A stretch of DNA of 64,000 bases from Methanolobus chelungpuianus (GTDB taxonomy: Archaea; Halobacteriota; Methanosarcinia; Methanosarcinales; Methanosarcinaceae). The first letter of the stretch is position 1. Each line of letters begins with the position of its first letter. The stretch spans positions 248,001 to 312,000 of the forward strand of contig NZ_JTEO01000004.1 of the NCBI RefSeq assembly GCF_024500045.1, written 5' to 3'. Both the position numbers and the translations under genes were made by a program. Positions 60,643 through 64,000 of the stretch are shown here, one piece after another. The notes under the pieces were generated by a model. The model was not told the origin of the DNA. It saw only the letters and a program-made list of their open reading frames with translations, and did no database searches.

Positions 60643-62349
60643 TCACTCTGCCCTGTTCCCGTTCCTGGCTGCGTTCGCTTCAAGCACGCTGAGAATGACC
60701 CTGCCGTAAACCGGCCTGGCTATCAGTATACCTATCAGGACACCCACGATGGTCGTTATCGCGAAACCCTTGAGGGCGCCGAATCCCATAACCACCAGGG
60801 GGGACATTGCTATCACTGTAGTGGCTGCTGCAGCGAATATGATGGCAAATGCTTTTGTTATCCTGGCCAGATATACTTTTCTCGGAGGAAGCTTGCCTTC
60901 GTAGAGCACCTCATCCGTGATGATCACAAGATGGTCTATGCCGGTTCCCATGACCGCTATGATGCCCGCGATGCTCGGAAGGTCAAGCTGCCAGCCTATG
61001 GCGCCGGCAAACCCGAGGATCATTATCACTTCACTGACGGATGTGGCAACCATGGGCAGGAGTATCTCCGGCTTCCTGTATCTCCTGTAGACGACGGCTG
61101 CAACGGCAAGCAGGGTCATCAGCCCGGCAAACACTGCCTGGCTCTTGAACTGCTCTCCGAGGGATGCATCAACCTGTCCGGAGCCGATTATCTCCACATT
61201 TACCGGAAGGGCGCCTGCACGCAGGTGTATCTGTAACTGTTCTGCCCTGGCCTTGCTTTCCTCATCCCCTCCCGTGGATGCCTGCCAGGAGTATATGGGA
61301 TACTGGGCAAGGGTCGAGGCTGCAGAGGAGCTGAGAGGCGCACTATATACTTCGCTGCCATCAAGGTACATTATCAGGTTATGGGACAGCGGGTCCCGGG
61401 TGGCGCCGGTTTCGACGGCTGCCTTCTGGAGTGCAAGAGCTCCGGCATCACTCAAGGTGAAGGGTGTATACCATCCGCTCTGGTCACTGTATCCTGCGAT
61501 GCCCACGCTCTCTATCTCATCTCCATAGAGCACATGCCTGCTTTCATTACCCTGCGTGGCGATCCTTATCTCGAACTTGCCGGGCTTTGATGCGATGTCC
61601 TGGGCGGTGGCAAGGTCCATGCCTGCAAAGTCAATGAGGATATAGTTCTCACCGACGACCCTGACAGGTATGTCCTTAAGTCCGAGCGTATTGAGCTTAT
61701 CACTGAGAATATCCTTTGTCAGGTCCAGTGTTCCTGCTCTTACGCCTTCCCTGTAGACCGGCGTGCCGTCACTGCCGCGGACGATGTGCCCGCCCACATT
61801 TGCCATGATCCTTTCCAGATCTTCCTGGGACACGGCGGTCCTGATCTCATATTCCACGTTACCTGAATCCGCCAGTGCCGGAATGACCTCCGCCTTCAGG
61901 CCATCTGACAGGTAGGAGGTGATCAGTGCTGGTTTGGATGTGTACAGCACAACCTCGGTGACATTGTTCGTACGCTTGACAGTGGATTGGCCCAGTCCGA
62001 GCTGGTCCATCTGGCTGGTTGTGATCTGCGTGGGAGTTGTAAAGGTGACTGCAAGCTCCCCATTGGCTGCATTTGCGCTTATGATATCGATATTATTACT
62101 GATTTTATTCCCGAGGACTGCAGCAGACAACATGTTTGCATCTGCATCAAGCTGGGCAACTGCTCCCTTAAGCTGGACCTGCAGCCATGATCCTCCCTCA
62201 AGATCAAGCCCGTAATTGAGCCCGGTGTTAAGACCTTCCCCGGAGGAATACCCCGGCTGGATGAAGATTATCGAGGCCAGTATAGCTATTATGAACACTA
62301 TTACCCTGAAATCCCTGAACAGGCTCTGCTTTTCTTCATCTTCTCTCAT
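60643..62349 (-). CDS. secD: Protein-export membrane protein SecD
   Basis: A 568-residue SecD. Helix 1 is at about 13-30 (VIVFIIAILASIIFI). A large extracytoplasmic domain follows with conserved YGLDLEGGSWLQV. The five C-terminal helices begin near 375 with FAGLMTLLAVAAVVYRR and contain VMGTGIDHLVIITDEV. It uses the proton gradient to pull proteins across the membrane with SecF. I start at ATG 62349 (GGGGGAG ahead), overlapping secF by 4 bases. The frame is open 22 codons further upstream, but that overlaps secF. Confidence 0.95.
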   Translation of the reverse strand: MREDEEKQSLFRDFRVIVFIIAILASIIFIQPGYSSGEGLNTGLNYGLDLEGGSWLQVQLKGAVAQLDADANMLSAAVLGNKISNNIDIISANAANGELAVTFTTPTQITTSQMDQLGLGQSTVKRTNNVTEVVLYTSKPALITSYLSDGLKAEVIPALADSGNVEYEIRTAVSQEDLERIMANVGGHIVRGSDGTPVYREGVRAGTLDLTKDILSDKLNTLGLKDIPVRVVGENYILIDFAGMDLATAQDIASKPGKFEIRIATQGNESRHVLYGDEIESVGIAGYSDQSGWYTPFTLSDAGALALQKAAVETGATRDPLSHNLIMYLDGSEVYSAPLSSSAASTLAQYPIYSWQASTGGDEESKARAEQLQIHLRAGALPVNVEIIGSGQVDASLGEQFKSQAVFAGLMTLLAVAAVVYRRYRKPEILLPMVATSVSEVIMILGFAGAIGWQLDLPSIAGIIAVMGTGIDHLVIITDEVLYEGKLPPRKVYLARITKAFAIIFAAAATTVIAMSPLVVMGFGALKGFAITTIVGVLIGILIARPVYGRVILSVLEANAARNGNRAE

Positions 62350-63248
62350 GCTTTTCTCCCCCTCTGGCTTGGGCGGTTTACGTGCCACCTGAGGATTGAT
62401 GTGTTCAGCATCCATGTGTTTATAATGTCAGCCACAAGTCCGAAGATCAATACTATCGATATGTTCGAAAGCAGTGTGATCTGCGAGAATGAGGGGATGA
62501 CAAGATATGAATACGTAGAGACCACATACATCACGAAAAGTGCTGCAAGGGTTGTTGTTGTCATTGTTATGCCTGTCTGCATTGCATTGGAAATGTTCTC
62601 CTGGACCGTGCCGCGTCTTTTGAGCACCCTTGTGGTGAGCAGGATGTCACTGTCCACCGAATAACCGATAAGCATCAGCAGTGCGGCAACTGTTCCCAGT
62701 GAGAGTTCTATGCCTGCCACATTCATGAACGCGGCAGCTATCATTATATCCGACATCGCCGAGAATACCACGGCAGCGGACGGCACGAAGGTCCTGAATA
62801 TCAGGAAGACCACAATTGCCATTCCTGCGAATGAAAGGAACACGGCTGTTACAGCCTGTTTCTGGAGGCTTGCCCCGTATACGGGACCTATCTGTTTTAT
62901 CTCAACTTCAGTATAGGATGATGTCACTTCCTTTGCGAGCCGGTTCTGCTCCTCATTGCTCATGGGCCCGAATTGCATCACGACACGCGAGCCTGTCTCA
63001 CGGGCATCGCTGATGGGATAAGAGGAAAATTGTGCTTCAAGGGTTTCGGCACTCTGGGTAGTGGCCACTGATATCTGTGTTCCTCCCTTGAACTCCATAC
63101 CAAGTTTCACAGGCGCGCCGGTGCTTGCAAATGTAATTCCAAGTATAAGCGCAGATACGAGGAAAAGTGCAAGAGGTAGTGCCGCAAGCTGGCGGTTACT
63201 GTGATTTTTAACAAACGAATCTAAACGTTCGGTCAGACCGACTTCCAT
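62346..63248 (-). CDS. secF: Protein-export membrane protein SecF
   Basis: A 300-residue SecF: first helix 20-40 (LPLALFLVSALILGITFAS), extracytoplasmic domain with MEFKGGTQISV, and five C-terminal helices from about 135 (VFLSFAGMAIVVFLIFRTFV) including MLIGYSVDSDILLTTRVLKR. It forms the SecDF complex with secD, which follows with a 4-base overlap. Order is secF-secD, usual in archaea. The shared promoter lies in the 105-base gap to the divergent deaminase gene. Confidence 0.95.
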   Translation of the reverse strand: MEVGLTERLDSFVKNHSNRQLAALPLALFLVSALILGITFASTGAPVKLGMEFKGGTQISVATTQSAETLEAQFSSYPISDARETGSRVVMQFGPMSNEEQNRLAKEVTSSYTEVEIKQIGPVYGASLQKQAVTAVFLSFAGMAIVVFLIFRTFVPSAAVVFSAMSDIMIAAAFMNVAGIELSLGTVAALLMLIGYSVDSDILLTTRVLKRRGTVQENISNAMQTGITMTTTTLAALFVMYVVSTYSYLVIPSFSQITLLSNISIVLIFGLVADIINTWMLNTSILRWHVNRPSQRGRKA

Positions 63249-63318
63249 GTTTCATACTCCGGAAAACTTTTTCAGCCCAAATGGTGCTAATAAAGTAGTT
63301 GCTATTCATACACTACAA

Positions 63319-63328
63319 CTTATATATA
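63319..63328 (+). promoter_or_regulatory. TATA box for dCMP deaminase gene
   Basis: CTTATATATA is centred 30 bases before ATG 63354, giving a transcript with almost no leader. Confidence 0.5.
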
Positions 63329-63353
63329 CTACTTGTCGTTTTCTTTTGAACGA

Positions 63354-63803
63354 ATGACAGACAGACCAAGCATTGACGAGTATTTCCTTGAGATCGCTAC
63401 AGTGGTTGCCAAGCGTTCCACCTGCCTGAGGAACAGGGTTGGTGCTGTTATTGCCAGGGACAAGAGAATATTGTCCACAGGTTACAACGGTGCGCCGCGC
63501 AACATGGAACATTGCCTTGATATCGGATGCATACGGGAACAGAACAATATCGCATCAGGTACCCGCCATGAGAAGTGCAGGGCAGTGCACGCCGAGCAGA
63601 ACGCCATACTGCAGGCTGCCCTCCATGGAGTGAGCACTGATTCGGCAACACTTTACTGCACACACCAGCCCTGTATATTGTGTGCGAAGATGATCATTAA
63701 TGCAAATATTAAAAGGGTTGTCTACATCCAGCCTTATCCGGATACGGATGCGCTCGGCTTCTTTGCGGAAGCAGGTGTGGAAGTTGTAAGCATCCCCCTT
63801 TAG
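63354..63803 (+). CDS. dCMP deaminase family protein
   Basis: A 149-residue zinc deaminase. HAEQNAIL (zinc His and catalytic Glu) and [16 protein letters not shown] (two zinc cysteines) are intact. The segment [23 protein letters not shown] and the extra Cys/His region CLDIGCIRE are typical of deoxycytidylate deaminases that make dUMP. I start at ATG 63354, 7 codons inside the open frame, because a TATA box is 30 bases ahead and [11 protein letters not shown] fits the family start. It overlaps the convergent cofE stop by 3 bases. Confidence 0.92.
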   Translation: MTDRPSIDEYFLEIATVVAKRSTCLRNRVGAVIARDKRILSTGYNGAPRNMEHCLDIGCIREQNNIASGTRHEKCRAVHAEQNAILQAALHGVSTDSATLYCTHQPCILCAKMIINANIKRVVYIQPYPDTDALGFFAEAGVEVVSIPL

Positions 63804-64000
63804 GGATGATTCAGGCTGCGCAGCCCTTTCCTGATAATATCCTGCCCGCTCTCCCTGTACATCTCTTTTACGGAGGCCGGGTCATCAGAGCGCATTTCAA
63901 GTCCTCTGAGGACGACCACAGGATAGCCACCATCCCCTTCTCCCATGAGAAGGTTAGCTGCGCCCGCGATCTCGTCCGCGATCGATTCTTCCGTTATCTG
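63800..64000 (-). CDS. cofE: F420-0:gamma-L-glutamate ligase, C-terminal part (cut by window edge)
   Basis: The final 66 codons of a leftward gene that enters from beyond the window. [19 protein letters not shown] followed by [12 protein letters not shown] is the conserved C-terminal block of CofE, which adds glutamate residues to F420-0 with GTP. The tail continues for about 30 residues to the stop at 63800-63802. It complements cofD at the left end. The N-terminal part with most of the active site is not visible. Confidence 0.85.
   Translation of the reverse strand, partial: QITEESIADEIAGAANLLMGEGDGGYPVVVLRGLEMRSDDPASVKEMYRESGQDIIRKGLRSLNHP

Overview
The window reads as a chromosomal segment of a methanogenic archaeon, most likely of the order Methanosarcinales. 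The evidence is the gene content. It has F420 biosynthesis genes (cofD near the left end, the 3' end of cofE at the right edge), Sep-tRNA:Cys-tRNA synthase, a complete coenzyme M block of the cysteate-synthase type (cysteate synthase, comD, comE and a COG1900/methanogenesis-marker-16-like protein), and diphthamide synthase Dph2. It also has exosome Csl4, RpoL, an archaeal-type replication factor C subunit with degenerate ATPase motifs, SecD/SecF, Thg1, an HTH-less NrpR-type nitrogen regulator and a PEF-CTERM surface protein. Many genes have a TATA-like box about 27 bases upstream of the start codon (leaderless transcripts); others carry GGTGA/GGAGG ribosome binding sites. The genus cannot be fixed from the sequence alone.

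Layout. 1-2.4 kb (minus strand): an HD phosphohydrolase, LpdD-like prenyl-FMN chaperone, UbiX and the start of an ABC-2 permease. 2.5-12.3 kb (plus): cofD, a small membrane protein, a ChlI/ChlD-type chelatase pair, and then an information-processing block (hpt, dph2, a METTL5-like methylase, csl4, rpoL, pscS) and an MscS channel. 12.4-13.7 kb: a tRNA-Gly(CCC) followed at once by a very AT-rich three-gene cassette (micro membrane protein, membrane-anchored PD-(D/E)XK-like nuclease, small basic protein) that looks foreign. 13.9-20.3 kb: a MarR-like regulator with a CARDB surface protein and a MacB-type ABC exporter, a YkgJ-type Cys-cluster protein and two CBS proteins. 20.3-28.3 kb: mostly cell-surface and small proteins (beta-propeller protein, second MscS, a 25-aa microprotein with a perfect Shine-Dalgarno, a PEF-CTERM protein, gamma-carbonic anhydrase, twin zinc-ribbon microproteins, a RimK-like ligase) and a non-coding or decayed stretch at 27.4-28.3 kb.

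28.3-37.5 kb: two very large TPR proteins (one cytosolic, one secreted), a small TPR protein, an overlapping hydrolase/phosphoribosyltransferase pair and a HAD phosphatase. 37.7-43.4 kb: the coenzyme M cluster. Between cysteate synthase and comDE lie a soluble ABC ATPase, a G3E GTPase with Cys pairs and a [4Fe-4S]-domain protein, all overlapping or nearly so. The marker-16-like ferredoxin fusion converges on comE. This is the most interesting functional module in the window, because the thiol-forming last step of coenzyme M synthesis could be encoded here.

43.5-64 kb: housekeeping genes (tyrS, thg1, PRC-barrel, mdh, RNase H-like exonuclease, uvrC, cupin-type pgi, NrpRII-like regulator, RecJ-like DHH protein, a PD-(D/E)XK protein, YjbQ, DUF1699-like). 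These are followed by a possible ECF-type membrane protein, a MinD-like ATPase, a winged-helix regulator, elp3, rfc small subunit, secD-secF, dCMP deaminase and cofE. No CRISPR array, rRNA, transposase or integrase was seen.
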